This document shows, in pieces, positions 1 to 11,300 of a DNA stretch of 39,231 bases. The notes under the pieces were generated by a model. That model was not told where the DNA came from. It did not search any database and saw only the letters and a list, made by a program, of their open reading frames with translations. A program made the position numbers and the translations under genes. The DNA comes from a virus, in the IMG/VR virus record IMGVR_UViG_3300046450_002069, positions 1 through 39,231 of that record; one strand, given 5' to 3'. Numbering within the stretch: the first letter of the stretch is position 1; the number at the start of each line of letters is the position of its first letter.

Positions 1-3
1 CGC

Positions 4-33
4 TAAACATAACATGCTTATGTTTAAGTTTTT
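4..33 (+). terminator. AT-rich hairpin plus T-tract, putative terminator
   Basis: A perfect 9-bp inverted repeat (TAAACATAA at 4-12, TTATGTTTA at 18-26) with a 5-base loop is followed on the plus strand by a run of five T at 29-33. This is the form of a rho-independent terminator for a plus-strand gene lying upstream of the window. The stem is A/T-rich and therefore weak, and the matching A-rich stretch means it could also act for the minus-strand lipoprotein transcript. Confidence 0.45.
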
Positions 34-95
34 CATATTAGTCCTTTATTAGCCTGATGTTAGAGTTTCGGTTAGGCGTAACTTAGATAGCCACG

Positions 96-105
96 CCCGG
101 CCGGG
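96..105. repeat. GC-rich 10-bp palindrome next to the lipoprotein stop
   Basis: CCCGGCCGGG is a perfect palindrome abutting the lipoprotein stop codon (106-108 on the minus strand). It stands out in this AT-rich window. A flanking GTAAC (78-82) and GTTAC (105-109) pair could extend it into a larger structure. No T-tract follows on the minus strand, so it is not a standard intrinsic terminator. It may be part of the terminator or the edge of an inserted segment. Confidence 0.3.
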
Positions 106-807
106 TTACTGAGTTTTTGGAACAGTTCCTTTTGGAATTGTAAAGAAGTCATCCTCAGTGATACCTTCTTCTTCTACCAGTTTCCAAAATTCCATACTTT
201 GTATGGCTTGTGCTTTAGCAACTTCATTAACGGCATTCCCTGCTTCAGTCTGTGCTTTAAACACATTCGTTTTTGCAGTATTACTAAACGCCTTAAAGAA
301 ATCTTTCTTAGGCATGGCTACAAGTGCAAAATACTTGTATCCTGGACGCCCAACCATATCGGCTTCACGTTCAAAATACCACTTAGTAGTACGAGCACCT
401 TTAAGAACATTCATATGAACGAACTTGTAATAACCTCGGGTACCAATAGTTGGAGATAATGTTGCTCCGTCAAGCCCAAAACCCATTTCTGCTTGTTCGT
501 ATTTTGCCTTAGCAATGGTGCTCAAATATTCCATACCGGAAAATAAAGCATCACGCTTTGCATCACGCCTAGCAGATTTTTCTGTAGCATAAAGTGAACT
601 TACACCTGTGAAAAACAGCAAATCACCATCAAGCAACGGTTCACTCATTACCCATTCAGGACGATTTGATTGATCAGGATATGATACTGGCTTCAACGCA
701 TTGATCGATGTAGTACGCATTTCTTCTGAAGTCAGAGTAGGTCTGGTATTGCTGGAACACCCAACAGCCAGTATTGCGACGATTGTCGCTAAGAGGAAAT
801 TTTTCAT
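106..807 (-). CDS. LPP20-like outer-membrane lipoprotein (phage moron candidate)
   Basis: A 233-residue predicted lipoprotein. The start at 807 is chosen because an ATG there follows an AGG-type ribosome site (GAAAGGCAAAT) and opens directly into a signal peptide; a longer reading from TTG at 825 would put charged residues in front of it. The signal peptide has a Lys, a hydrophobic core and the lipobox LAVGC with the acylated Cys at residue 17. The mature part has a PEWV motif, then a segment rich in Ala, Arg and Lys (SARRDAKRDALFSG), which resembles the LPP20 lipoprotein family. Orientation is opposite to the virion genes. Hand counts on three sampled lines give about 38% G+C, against about 27% in one sampled virion-gene line. 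It has its own sigma70-type promoter. A role in the host envelope, for example superinfection exclusion, is inference; the family assignment is moderately sure. Confidence 0.75.
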   Translation of the reverse strand: MKNFLLATIVAILAVGCSSNTRPTLTSEEMRTTSINALKPVSYPDQSNRPEWVMSEPLLDGDLLFFTGVSSLYATEKSARRDAKRDALFSGMEYLSTIAKAKYEQAEMGFGLDGATLSPTIGTRGYYKFVHMNVLKGARTTKWYFEREADMVGRPGYKYFALVAMPKKDFFKAFSNTAKTNVFKAQTEAGNAVNEVAKAQAIQSMEFWKLVEEEGITEDDFFTIPKGTVPKTQ

Positions 808-833
808 ATTTGCCTTTCTATGCAAGTATTAAA

Positions 834-853
834 TTGCAGGAAAGTCCCTGCAA
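834..853 (-). promoter_or_regulatory. Hairpin in the lipoprotein 5' leader
   Basis: TTGCAGG (834-840) and CCTGCAA (847-853) form a perfect 7-bp stem with a 6-base loop. On the minus strand it lies between the predicted transcription start (about 893) and the lipoprotein ATG at 807. It may stabilise the mRNA, act as a weak terminator for the upstream glycosyltransferase transcript (no clear T-run follows), or take part in attenuation. Its function is unknown. Confidence 0.4.
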
Positions 854-899
854 ATGATTAAGCACACCATGTGATAACCATTCTTCTCTCATTATGTAT

Positions 900-928
900 A
901 TTATACGCTACTCTTGATTAAAAGTCAA
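900..928 (-). promoter_or_regulatory. Sigma70-type promoter for the lipoprotein gene
   Basis: On the minus strand, TTGACT (923-928) is separated by exactly 17 bases from TATAAT (900-905). This is a perfect -10 hexamer, a -35 with one mismatch and optimal spacing. The expected start of transcription is near 893, giving a leader of about 85 bases before the ATG at 807. The -35 lies inside the last codons of the glycosyltransferase gene. It differs from the T4-late-type elements before the virion genes, so the lipoprotein could be transcribed by unmodified host RNA polymerase. Confidence 0.8.
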
Positions 929-1615
929 CCGTTTTTTGTATTTTTTTTCATAATATAGCCATTTTTTTGCAAAATCACAGGATTTTGTCTCATCAGCCCA
1001 CGGTCCGCCTAAAGTATAATGATAATTTTTTATATTTTTGATTGGTCCATATTCATCTACAAGAAAATTATATTGTAACGGCATTTTGCCTATAAACGGT
1101 GTTTCAGTCCATTTAAAATGTAATAAATCACTTGCAGGAGCATTATTAACATAATCTAATGTTAGTCGTTGACAGTCTGGATGTTCATTATTAAACAGCA
1201 TAAAACTAGACCAGTTTTTACGTTGGAAACTGGAATTGTTATCAACCTTATTTCCCGTACTTGGATATTTTATTTTGGTAGGATTGTATCTGTGTTGCAC
1301 TACACTGACAGCCTGCATGTCATTTATATAACGAAATGTTTCTTTTAAATTACATTCTACTATAAAATCATCATCCATGAATATACTGTATCCTTTAAAG
1401 TTACAAAAAGCAGGACACATAAATCTAGCAATCGTATGATCAGTATATTGATCAGCAGGCCGTTTTCTAGTCCAGCCATGTATGTGTTGGGGATGCATAG
1501 GAAATATACTAACACCAGGATTGTGTAGTAATATGCTCTCTTTGCACACTTCTGTAACAAATGGACGCTCATGTGTGAGGCCAATAAAGATATGTAAATT
1601 AGGTAGTTTTTTCAT
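908..1615 (-). CDS. DxD glycosyltransferase (GT8-like, GT-A fold)
   Basis: A 235-residue protein that probably transfers a sugar from a nucleotide-sugar donor. The motif FMDDDFIV supplies a DxD metal/nucleotide-sugar site at residues 81-83. A C-terminal NYHYTLGGPW around residues 195-205 supplies the His and Gly-rich end typical of GT8-like and related small glycosyltransferases. It is short for a GT8 enzyme and has no signal peptide or membrane segment, so it is cytosolic. It is divergent from the gp25-like gene with only 30 bases between the two starts, and no good ribosome site precedes its ATG. Acceptor and sugar are unknown. Related GT-like genes occur in the 18.9-39.2 kb cluster, which suggests a shared glycan job. 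Confidence 0.7.
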   Translation of the reverse strand: MKKLPNLHIFIGLTHERPFVTEVCKESILLHNPGVSIFPMHPQHIHGWTRKRPADQYTDHTIARFMCPAFCNFKGYSIFMDDDFIVECNLKETFRYINDMQAVSVVQHRYNPTKIKYPSTGNKVDNNSSFQRKNWSSFMLFNNEHPDCQRLTLDYVNNAPASDLLHFKWTETPFIGKMPLQYNFLVDEYGPIKNIKNYHYTLGGPWADETKSCDFAKKWLYYEKKYKKRLTFNQE

Positions 1616-1616
1616 C

Positions 1617-1624
1617 GATAAATA
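1617..1624 (+). promoter_or_regulatory. Putative T4-type late promoter (GATAAATA)
   Basis: GATAAATA matches seven of eight positions of the T4 late promoter TATAAATA and fully matches the NATAAATA form known from marine T4-like cyanophages. It lies in the 30-base divergent gap, 21 bases before the gp25-like ATG, leaving a very short leader with AAGG at 1634-1637 as ribosome site. Confidence 0.5.
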
Positions 1625-1645
1625 ATTAAAATTAAGGCGTTTCGC

Positions 1646-2029
1646 ATGGCAACAATACTATTTAAAGGATATTCATCAGTAGATAAAAAAATTGGAAGTA
1701 CTCAATTATTTGATTTAAATTTAGCAAAACAGGATTTAAAAAACCATTTTTACACCCGACAAGGTGAGCGTTTAATGGATCCCGGGTTTGGATCCATTAT
1801 TCCTTCATTGCTATTTAATCCGATGAACGACAGTTTAGCTGATGAAATTTTAGATGATGCAAAACGTATTGTAACTATAGACCCTAGGTTTGAATTAGTA
1901 ACACTAGATCATACTATAAATTACGATGGTAACGCAATAACATTAAATTTTATGTTACATTATAAACCAGAAAATAAACAAACTGCTATGGAAATACAGT
2001 TTGACATAAACGCAGAAGAGGCAATTTAA
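1646..2029 (+). CDS. 25: gp25-like baseplate wedge protein
   Basis: A 127-residue protein close in length to T4 gp25 (132 residues). The central motif FYTRQGERLMDPGFGS is the hallmark of the GPW/gp25 family, in which the protein sits in the inner baseplate wedge and helps nucleate the tail sheath. The rest is a compact alpha/beta domain ending in an acidic tail. It is the first plus-strand gene of the block, preceded by AAGG and a late-promoter-like octamer. Its stop overlaps the start of the gp6-like gene by one base (TAATG), so the two are translationally coupled, as expected for wedge partners made in fixed ratio. Assignment is confident. Confidence 0.93.
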   Translation: MATILFKGYSSVDKKIGSTQLFDLNLAKQDLKNHFYTRQGERLMDPGFGSIIPSLLFNPMNDSLADEILDDAKRIVTIDPRFELVTLDHTINYDGNAITLNFMLHYKPENKQTAMEIQFDINAEEAI

Positions 2030-5000
2030 TGGCAACAACATTACGACAAAAGAAACTTTTAGCCGCTGAGGACTTCACCGCATTATACGAATCTTTTGCT
2101 AATGCTAATTTTAAAGCATATGACTATGATACTATACGGGAAGCATTAGTTAATTATGTACGTGATAATTATGCAGAAGATTATAATGATTGGATTGAAA
2201 GCAGTGAATTTATTGCATTAGTTGATCTGTTTAGTTTTATAGGCCATAGTTTAGCATTTAGATTAGACTTGGCTACACGAGAAAATATTTTAGATACAGC
2301 AACTAAAAAATCAAGTATTTTAAACTTAGCAAAATTTATTGGATATAATCCAAGCAGAAACAATCCTGCAACTGGGTTGCTAAAATTAAAGTCAATAAAA
2401 ACATCTGAAATAGTGTATGACTTTAACGGAAATAATATTGGTAATACAGATATTTTATGGGGCGACTCAGGTAATACTGATTATTACGAACAGTTTATTA
2501 CAATTCTAAATAAAGTATTTCAACAAATTAATAAATTTGGTAATCCTTATAAAAAAGGTAAAGTTGATTCTGTTACAACAGAACTTTATAAACTTAATAC
2601 CGATACAAGTAAAAATGATGTAACAAATTCTTTTTCTGCTATAGCAAACGGAACCAGTGAATCATTTGAAGTTGTTAACGGAACCTTTTTAGATGATGGT
2701 TACTTTTATGAAGATGCACCTGATCCAAACGCCGCTATGGGAATGTATTATAGAAATGATGGCACAGGATTCTTAAGTGAAAACACAGGATTTTTTGTTT
2801 TGTTTAAGCAAGGCGAACTAAACTATTCGGATTTTACTTTAAATGAAGCCGTTGAAAATAGAGTTATTGATGTTGATGTAAAAGATATTAATAATACAGA
2901 TGTATGGGTTCAAACTATATCATCTGATGGTACTGTAACTGATGCTAATAAATGGACTAAGGTTGACAACACAGAAGGTAATAATGTAATATATAATTCC
3001 ATTAATAAAAATATACGTAAGATATTTTCTGTTATTACTCGACAAGATGACCAAATTAGTATAAAATTTGCAGACGGAAGTTATGGCGAAATTCCACGTA
3101 ACTTAATTCGAATTTGGTACAGAAAAAGTAATGCCCAAACGTATGTACTTCGAAGTTCAGATGTACAAGATGTATCTATTACATTTCCGTATATTGGAAC
3201 AGATGGTTTAGTGTATGATTTAACCTGTACATTTGATTTAGAATATACTGTTAGAACTGCTACTGCATCAGAAAGCGTTGATAATATAAAACAAAATGCT
3301 CCATTAGTTTATGCAAGCCAAAATAGAATGGTTACTGCTCAAGATTATACAGTATTTCCGTATACGCAATCTAGTGCTTTGAAAAAGATAAAAGCAATTA
3401 ATAGAACTAACATCGGACATAATAGATTTTTAACTTTTAATGATCCAACTGGTGTCTATAATAATCTTAATATTTTTGGCGACGATGGTTATTTGTATAA
3501 AGAATTGTTGTTAAAACGTAAAGTTATTACCTTGCCAAGCAAATATACTAATGATGAAATAGTAGATGATCTTACTAGTAACATGCTATTTGATGCAAGT
3601 GTAATGAATTTTTATTATGAACGGTATCCTACTACATCGGCTACCTATATCGGAAGTGGAGTAGCAGAGAATAAGATTTTTAAACAAGTATCAAGCACTT
3701 CAACAACATCAACTGGATATTTTAAAATAGGTACTGCCCTATCGACCGCGGCGGCACTTGGAGCATCTTATACAACTGATGCTATTCTTAAATTTGGACT
3801 TAAAGATGCATTGATATATTTTGCAGAACCTCGGGCTACTACTGATAACGAAACTGCAGGATGGGCCACCGGTACATATACATACACGTGGGCAAAAGTA
3901 ATAAGTGTTGAAGGATCCGGACAAGGTGCAATCGATACAGATGGTAATTATACAGGAAAAACTACAGCAGGATTAGGAACTGTTGTTCTTAGTAAACGTA
4001 TACCTAATAATGCTCGAATTGTTAAAATATTTCCTAGATTTAGACGCAAATTTACTTCGGCTGAAAAAACATTAATGACAAAACAATTAGGATTACGAAA
4101 TAATTTTGGTATAGGATTTAATGAAGGCATTGACTTATGGTATATTATTGACGAAGATAATATAAGTGGATCCAATTCTACATTTAAAAGAAATGATGTG
4201 TCTAGTAACGATAATTCAAATGATGGATGGTTTTTACGATTTGAATTTGTACAAAATAGATTAGAAATATTATCTAGACAAGCAAGGTATATTTTTAGTA
4301 GTGATAAGCAAGTGCGATTTTATAATCCTAATATTAAACGATCTATTGATGTAGATACTAATAAACCAATTAACGATACAATATCTGTTCTTGGAAACAA
4401 TACTGCGCCAGGTGCAACTACTTTACTTGGAACTGACATTAAGTTTAATCCTGTTGGTACAGTAACGTATAGTGATGGATACAATGATCCATCTAAATTA
4501 ATAGTAACACCGGTTGATGAGAATTTAGATTTAGTGCCTGATGTTCCGGATTCGTTTGCTTTAGTAGTTGGTCCTGATTCAAATACACTTAATTTTACGG
4601 ATGTTGTCGAAGATGGTTACAAATATTCACGTTATACTACTAACACAACTGGTGTAACTAATACTGGAAGAGCAACTCTAAAGTTTCAATGGAAACATTT
4701 TGCAACTGAAGAACGAAGAATAGATCCTTCAGCAAGTAATATAATTGATTTATATGTGTTAACAGAAAATTATGATACTGAATTTAGAGAGTGGATTACA
4801 GCCGACGGAAGTGCAAAAACAAAACCTAATGAACCAACACAAACTGATTTAACTACATTACTTGGTTCTATTAAAGATTATAAAATGAGTTCAGATGAAA
4901 TTATATATAAGCCTGTAAAATATAAAATATTGTTTGGTTCATCGGCTGATATAGAATTACAAGCAAGATTTAAAGTTGTAAAGTCGCCTGGTACAAACTT

Positions 5001-5355
5001 AACTGATAACGAAATAAAAAGTAAAGTGATAAGTGCTATTGAAACATATTTTAATGTTGATAACTGGGACTTTGGCGAGACATTTTATTTTACTGAATTA
5101 TCGGCATATATTCATCAAATATTAGCCGGAGTTGTAAGCTCAGTAGTTATTGTACCAGTTAATCAAGCAAGTGTATTTGGCGATCTTTTTCAAATCACCC
5201 CAAATAATAACGAAGTGTTTATAAGCTCAATCTCTGTAAATGATATAGATATAGTAAGTGCATTAACAGACGCTAATTTACGCTCGGGGGGTGTCACAAC
5301 AATTGAATCTAGCACAGAAGAAATTGCAACAACATCATTTGTAGGATCAAATTAA
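2029..5355 (+). CDS. 6: gp6-like baseplate wedge protein, enlarged
   Basis: A 1108-residue protein, against about 660 in T4 gp6. The N-terminal 130 residues (acidic DYDTIREALVNYV, then SLAFRLDLATRENILDTA) match the start of gp6/baseplate J-type proteins. Near residues 420-470, RMVTAQDYTVFPY followed by LKKIKAINR matches the conserved gp6 segment after the first domain. The C-terminal NVDNWDFGETFYFTELSAYI matches the gp6 end. The additional length lies between residues about 480 and 950 and is Thr/Ser/Asn-rich beta-type sequence. In T4, gp6 dimers join neighbouring wedges and gp25 packs on them, which fits the gene order here. The gene is followed after two bases by the giant protein. Family is confident; the role of the insert is unknown. 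Confidence 0.88.
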   Translation: MATTLRQKKLLAAEDFTALYESFANANFKAYDYDTIREALVNYVRDNYAEDYNDWIESSEFIALVDLFSFIGHSLAFRLDLATRENILDTATKKSSILNLAKFIGYNPSRNNPATGLLKLKSIKTSEIVYDFNGNNIGNTDILWGDSGNTDYYEQFITILNKVFQQINKFGNPYKKGKVDSVTTELYKLNTDTSKNDVTNSFSAIANGTSESFEVVNGTFLDDGYFYEDAPDPNAAMGMYYRNDGTGFLSENTGFFVLFKQGELNYSDFTLNEAVENRVIDVDVKDINNTDVWVQTISSDGTVTDANKWTKVDNTEGNNVIYNSINKNIRKIFSVITRQDDQISIKFADGSYGEIPRNLIRIWYRKSNAQTYVLRSSDVQDVSITFPYIGTDGLVYDLTCTFDLEYTVRTATASESVDNIKQNAPLVYASQNRMVTAQDYTVFPYTQSSALKKIKAINRTNIGHNRFLTFNDPTGVYNNLNIFGDDGYLYKELLLKRKVITLPSKYTNDEIVDDLTSNMLFDASVMNFYYERYPTTSATYIGSGVAENKIFKQVSSTSTTSTGYFKIGTALSTAAALGASYTTDAILKFGLKDALIYFAEPRATTDNETAGWATGTYTYTWAKVISVEGSGQGAIDTDGNYTGKTTAGLGTVVLSKRIPNNARIVKIFPRFRRKFTSAEKTLMTKQLGLRNNFGIGFNEGIDLWYIIDEDNISGSNSTFKRNDVSSNDNSNDGWFLRFEFVQNRLEILSRQARYIFSSDKQVRFYNPNIKRSIDVDTNKPINDTISVLGNNTAPGATTLLGTDIKFNPVGTVTYSDGYNDPSKLIVTPVDENLDLVPDVPDSFALVVGPDSNTLNFTDVVEDGYKYSRYTTNTTGVTNTGRATLKFQWKHFATEERRIDPSASNIIDLYVLTENYDTEFREWITADGSAKTKPNEPTQTDLTTLLGSIKDYKMSSDEIIYKPVKYKILFGSSADIELQARFKVVKSPGTNLTDNEIKSKVISAIETYFNVDNWDFGETFYFTELSAYIHQILAGVVSSVVIVPVNQASVFGDLFQITPNNNEVFISSISVNDIDIVSALTDANLRSGGVTTIESSTEEIATTSFVGSN

Positions 5356-5357
5356 TA

Positions 5358-8300
5358 ATGGCAAATCTACCTCATGTTCCGGCTACCTTAAAGAATATTA
5401 CTAAGCCCGGAACAAATGCTACACCAACAAAAAAAGAATTTGCTAACCTACTTCCCGCATATCTTCGAACAGACACTAATAGAAAAGTATTATCCACTAT
5501 ATTGGAATTTCTTATTAGTAACGGTGAAACCAGGCAGTTTAGTCAATATCACGGCAGAGCTACAGGTGGATATCACAAGGCATCGCAAGATCAAATAGCA
5601 AGTTTACTATCAACTTTACAACAAAATTATAGTTTTAGTCCTGGGTGGTTTAGTAAAAACCAAGGAACAGATGAGGTGTATCATGCGTTAACAACTGATG
5701 ATTTTTTTGAAGTATTAAAAAGATACGGAGTTACCTCAACTGATATAAATGAAATTTTTGAGCATTCAGCATATACATGGTCACCACCAATGGATATAGA
5801 TAAATTTGTCAATTATGACAAGTATTATTGGATCAATTGGGATTTGCATATTAAATTTACAACCCTTGATACATCTACTATTGTTGGTAAACGTACTGCA
5901 ACTGTTGGTACTGTTGAATTACAAGATGGTATGCGTATTAAATTTGATGCTGATACTGCATCATTTAATGCATATAGTACAAGTGTAATATGGATAGTCA
6001 GCGGTGTTGGTAACAGTATTACATTAGAAGCAATGGATACTTTTACATCTGCTGGTAAAACAAAATTAGGAGATAATCCTGAATCACATAATAAAGAATA
6101 TCAAACAATAAAACATGGTAATCCTAATCTTAATCATTGGGCAATATCAAATTATTGGGCTCACGAAAATGTTGTACAAGTTATAGAAACAAATATTGCG
6201 TGGGATAATGGTACAACTTATGCAATTAATAATATTATAAGTTATAATGGATTTTTTTATAAAGCATTGCAAACAACTGAAGGAAATAATCCCGGCACAC
6301 AAGATGCAATAACTTATTGGAAATTAGTAGAAAAAGTATTAGATAGTGGTAAACGTGCTAATAGACCTATTGTAGAAATGCATAACGATGTTGCATTATA
6401 TAATTATGGAACTGTCTTTCAAGGTAACGTTACCTATATAGTTTCAGGCGTTGCTAGTTCATCGTTAATTGGTAATACGAATACTACTATAACAATCAAC
6501 GGAGAAGATCTTACACTTAGCGATGGTGTTAAATTACTTTTTATAAATTCGTCGTTGGATATTAATAATAATGCTTATACATTATCAGGCGTTGGCACAT
6601 CATTAGTCCTTGGTTCGCCAATATTTACAACAGCAACTGATAATTATGTTTTTGTAAATGTTGGAAATAATACTGCTGATAAAGCAGATGTATGGCATAA
6701 TAATGGAACTACATGGATTAAATCTCAACAGAAAATTACAAGAGGGCAAGCCCCGTTGTTTAAATTATACGATGATAACTGGGTTGAGTTAGATGATTCT
6801 ACAATTTATCCTAATAGTAACTTTGCTGGATCAAGCATTTTTTCATATAAAACAGATACCTCTGGAACAATTGATACTGAATTAAATTTAAATCCTGTAT
6901 TAAACACAACAGGCATACAAACTCCAGATTTATTTGCAAGTAATAATGATTATACATTTGTGTGGGATCAACAAGCAACTCGTTATCAGTACAAAGAAGG
7001 AAGTGTTACTACTAAGTTAGCCGGCTTATATCATTTTAAACAAGGTACAGTATATAAATCAGGCTGGAGTCCTTGTTTGTATGAGGCATATACTCCTCGG
7101 ATTAAAGATGTTGAAGTTGGTAATACAATTGATGATACAAATTATGCTATTGTTGGTAGTTCAGGATTAGCAGGTTCATATAAAATACCATTTATAAATG
7201 ATAGTTATCTTGGTGATAATTTTGAAGTATATGCACAATTTGATGGTGATCGTTGGCGCTGGTTTAAAAATAAACATGGACGAATGATTGAGATACCGCC
7301 AGAATCGTCTGATACAAACCCTACAATATATATGGAAGGGGAAACTGTATCTACGATTTATGTTAAAAGCGAAACACACGGACTTGAAATTGTACAACCA
7401 GATGGTTCAGCAGTACCTAGTGGTATTACAAATAATGGAGCATCAACTGGTGAGTTATCTTTTATTGTTGACGAAGATACATATCCGCATTTACAATATA
7501 GATCAACCGTTGATAATTCAATTAAAGGTAATATTTGGTTACATAAAAAAGCTACAAATTATGGTAACGTTGAAGTATATAGAAATGGAACTTTACAAAA
7601 AGCAGGAACCCAAGTAGAAGCTGAAGCAAAGACTGCTGATTATTGGAGAGAGAGCACCAATGTAACTTTTCCATATTGGGTAACAGAAAAATCACAAGGC
7701 ATTGATGTTACATTTGATACAACTGATGGTGATGTAGTTATTCCAAGTGCTACTAGTAATCAATTACTAGAAACTACAACTATTCAAGAAGGGGATGTTA
7801 TCAATCTTTCGGCTTATAGTCCTTCAAATCCAAACTGGCAAGAACTACAAGGTGATATTAATCCGTTAGTTAAAAATCCGTTGTGGGATCAACCTGGTGA
7901 CATAAGTTATCAACAGGTATTTACACATGCCAAAACATTGATACAAAATCAACCATTTTTATCTGGTGATGCTTTAGGAAATAATAATTATAGAAATATA
8001 AGAGTATTAGATACTGTACCAGGAACAATACTACAATATAAAAATCCTGCTTTATTAACTGGATTTTTACTTGATAATGATTTAGTACAAAGTGTAATAT
8101 GGTATGCTCAACAATATGAAATTTTTAAGTTTAAATTAATAAACGAAATACAAAATCAACACCAACTTAAAGATTATACAACATTAGCGTCTAGACAACT
8201 ATTAGATGATGCCTTAATGTCATTAGCACAAGGTAAAGCAACAGGATTTCCGTTTAGTATAACAAATCATATTTCATATAAATTTGTTAGTGATAATGAA

Positions 8301-11300
8301 AAATTTCATGTTGGTGACGGAACTACTACTGCATTTGCATTGCCCTCAACATTTACAACATGGACAACAGCAGATGGTTATAATGATAATGTTGAAATTT
8401 ATGTTAGTAATGTATTAAAAGTATTAGATACTGATTATACTTGTGTCGGAAATGGTACAATTACATTTTTAACTGCTCCGATTAACGGTGCGGTTATTCT
8501 AACTAGAATTGCAAAAGCAAGTAGCAATGATAGTTTTATTCCTAATTCGCCAGCAAGTTTGTCGTTAAACAAATTATATATACCACAGATAATATCAGAT
8601 AGTACAGGACAGCCAACGCATGTTCTTAAAATGAATGCCATGGATAATGGTTCAAAAACTATTAATGTTCATGATAATTTTAAACATTTTATACAAGGAC
8701 ATGATGGTAGTTTATATCCAGTTAGTTCTACTACATTAACAATAGCAGAACAAGCATTAATGGATTTTGAAATGAGAATTTACAATCATACACTATCATT
8801 TCATAAATTTGAAGATAGTTTTCATACAGGCATTCAAAAGAAAGAATTAAACAACAAGTTTACTCGATATAATCAGTCAAAAGAAATCCGCAAAGAACTT
8901 TATAATATCTGGGAAAAATTATTTAATGTACAACCATTTACTTTTACTTTTGATACAGCTAGTAATTTTACAATAAATTATAGTGGTATTGCTAATCAGC
9001 CTGGTCATGCATTAGGTATTATAAAAGATAAGTTTTTAACTGGTAGGCCAGATCTTTATCCGTGGAAAATATTTGCCTGGACTGATAAACCTACATGGTG
9101 GGATACGTATTATTGCTGGAAAAATACTGCAAATGGTGGCGATGATACTAAACGAGCAAATCTTATAACTGCAATCAAAAAAGGACACTGGAACAATCCT
9201 GCTGATATTGGTAGATATGATGCTCGCTATGAAATTAATACTACAATTACTGATAATATTGTCGCAGTTACCGGAAACTTAAATGATCCTGTTGCCGCCG
9301 GCCTTATTAGTGCAGGTGAATTAGCATCATTAACTAATGGAAATAAACAAACAAGTTTTGAGTATGAAGATTATGGTCCTGCAGAACAAGCATTTGAGAA
9401 TAGTAGTTTTAGTAAATTTGTTGATGTGTTACAGTATTGTTTTTCTTATCCTAATGAATATATTAATAGATATTTTGATTCATTAAAATTTAAAAAATTA
9501 GCAAAAAACATTAATACTGTTGATACAGATGGTGGCAGAACTGCATTTAATTCTTATATAACACACGGCGAAGTAACGTCAGATAATGTTATAACAAAAA
9601 AGATAGGACTACAGAATTTTATATTTGAATTCTTATTAGCTCAAGATAAAGATAATACAATATTTGGAAAAACATTAAGAAATTTAACACCTGAAATATT
9701 GTGTAAAACAAATAATTTTATTATTAATAATAGAACAGCAATAAAATTACCTGTTAGTTTTAATTTGCAAGCAGGTAATACGTTACCAGAAGAAAATCAA
9801 CAAATATTTTTATATGAAGGTCCAGCAAATGAACGATTTGTTTATAGTAATATAAAGATTACGAAAAAAGATACTGGGTTAGCAATATCGACATACGATT
9901 CAATTGGTAAGAAAATTATATTTCATCAATATCAATCTGATGTTAAAAGTTTAGAATCTGTTAGTGATAGTAAGATTGCTAATAAAACGTATTCTACAAC
10001 AGAAGTAACAATTGATTCGGGTAAAATATATGAAAATAATCAGGCTATTGTTGATGTGTTACGAGGGATATATCATTACTATACTGCTAAAGGTATTACA
10101 ACTGATAAAACAATAAAAGATATTGTTCAATCATATGTTATATGGGGAGAACAAAATCAAACAACAGGCGCAAGCATCACAATTTATTTTTCCTCCAAGG
10201 CTGTTACTATTGAAAAAGCACGAGGCACAGTTTTACTTGATAAAGACTTTGGATATCAAAATATAAATGGATTTACAACTACAGGCAAGATAGTTCATGA
10301 TAAAACTTTAGAAGTAAGTCGAACAGGAAATGATTTTAAAATTGTGCATGATAATGCTGGCATGGGTTGTTTATTTTTTAAAGTAATCATGTATGAACAT
10401 GTAATTGCAATAGATAAAAATACAATTTTTAATGATGTTGTTTATAGTCCGTTGTTAGGAATTAAACAACCTCGAGCAAAACTATCAACTGTTGGCTTAT
10501 TAGACTGGACAGGACGGCTTGCTGAACCAGGCTATATGATTAAAAGCAATACAATAGAAGCCAATATAGATACAAGCATTAAACAAATAAGTACAGATTA
10601 TTTTGCAGTTGAACAAGGCATTCCAAATCAAGAATTAACAAAAGCATTACGGTATAATGTTGGATATACAGAAAAAAACTTTTTACGTAATCTAAACACT
10701 GATAACGATGTAAGTTTTGAATTTTATAGAGGATATATTCAAAATAAAGGAACTAATGAAAATTTTAATAGATTAGAAAGAAATATTAATACATTATACA
10801 ATGATAGTAACAGTATAACATCTGTTAATGAAGAATGGATGATTAAAGAAACTGATTTTGGAGCAACACGAGAGAGTGATACTATAGAGTTTGTAGTTCA
10901 ACCTAGAGATTTTAATCAAGAAAGACAATTAATTGAATTCTCAAAATTTAGAGATGAAACAAATAAAGACCTTAAAGCAGATACTAAAATTAATATATTA
11001 GGGCAAGATTCTCGTTGGGTTTGGAAGCCAAAAGGATTAGATACAAGTTTAGAAACAATACGTGTTACAACAGTACCACTAGGAACTAGTAATGCTTTTG
11101 CACTTGACGGAATCCGAAGAAAAGTACAGCGGCTTGTTCAAGGCATAACATATAGATTTGATTTAAGTGATTCATCTAATGATAATCATCATTTATATTT
11201 CTCAACATCAGTTGATGGAACATGGCAAGGCGGAACTCGATATGATGTAAATGCTCGTTATTATCTTGATGGTGTGCAAGTAGCAGATGCGTTAGTATGG

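Noticed and set aside
51-77. tRNA-like fold from GCCTGA/TTAGGC
   Set aside because: It has only one arm, and no T-arm, anticodon loop or acceptor stem of tRNA form could be found.
808-825. Longer lipoprotein start at TTG 825 (adds MHRKAN)
   Set aside because: ATG at 807 has an AGG ribosome site and opens straight into a lipoprotein signal peptide; the added residues would overlay that ribosome site.
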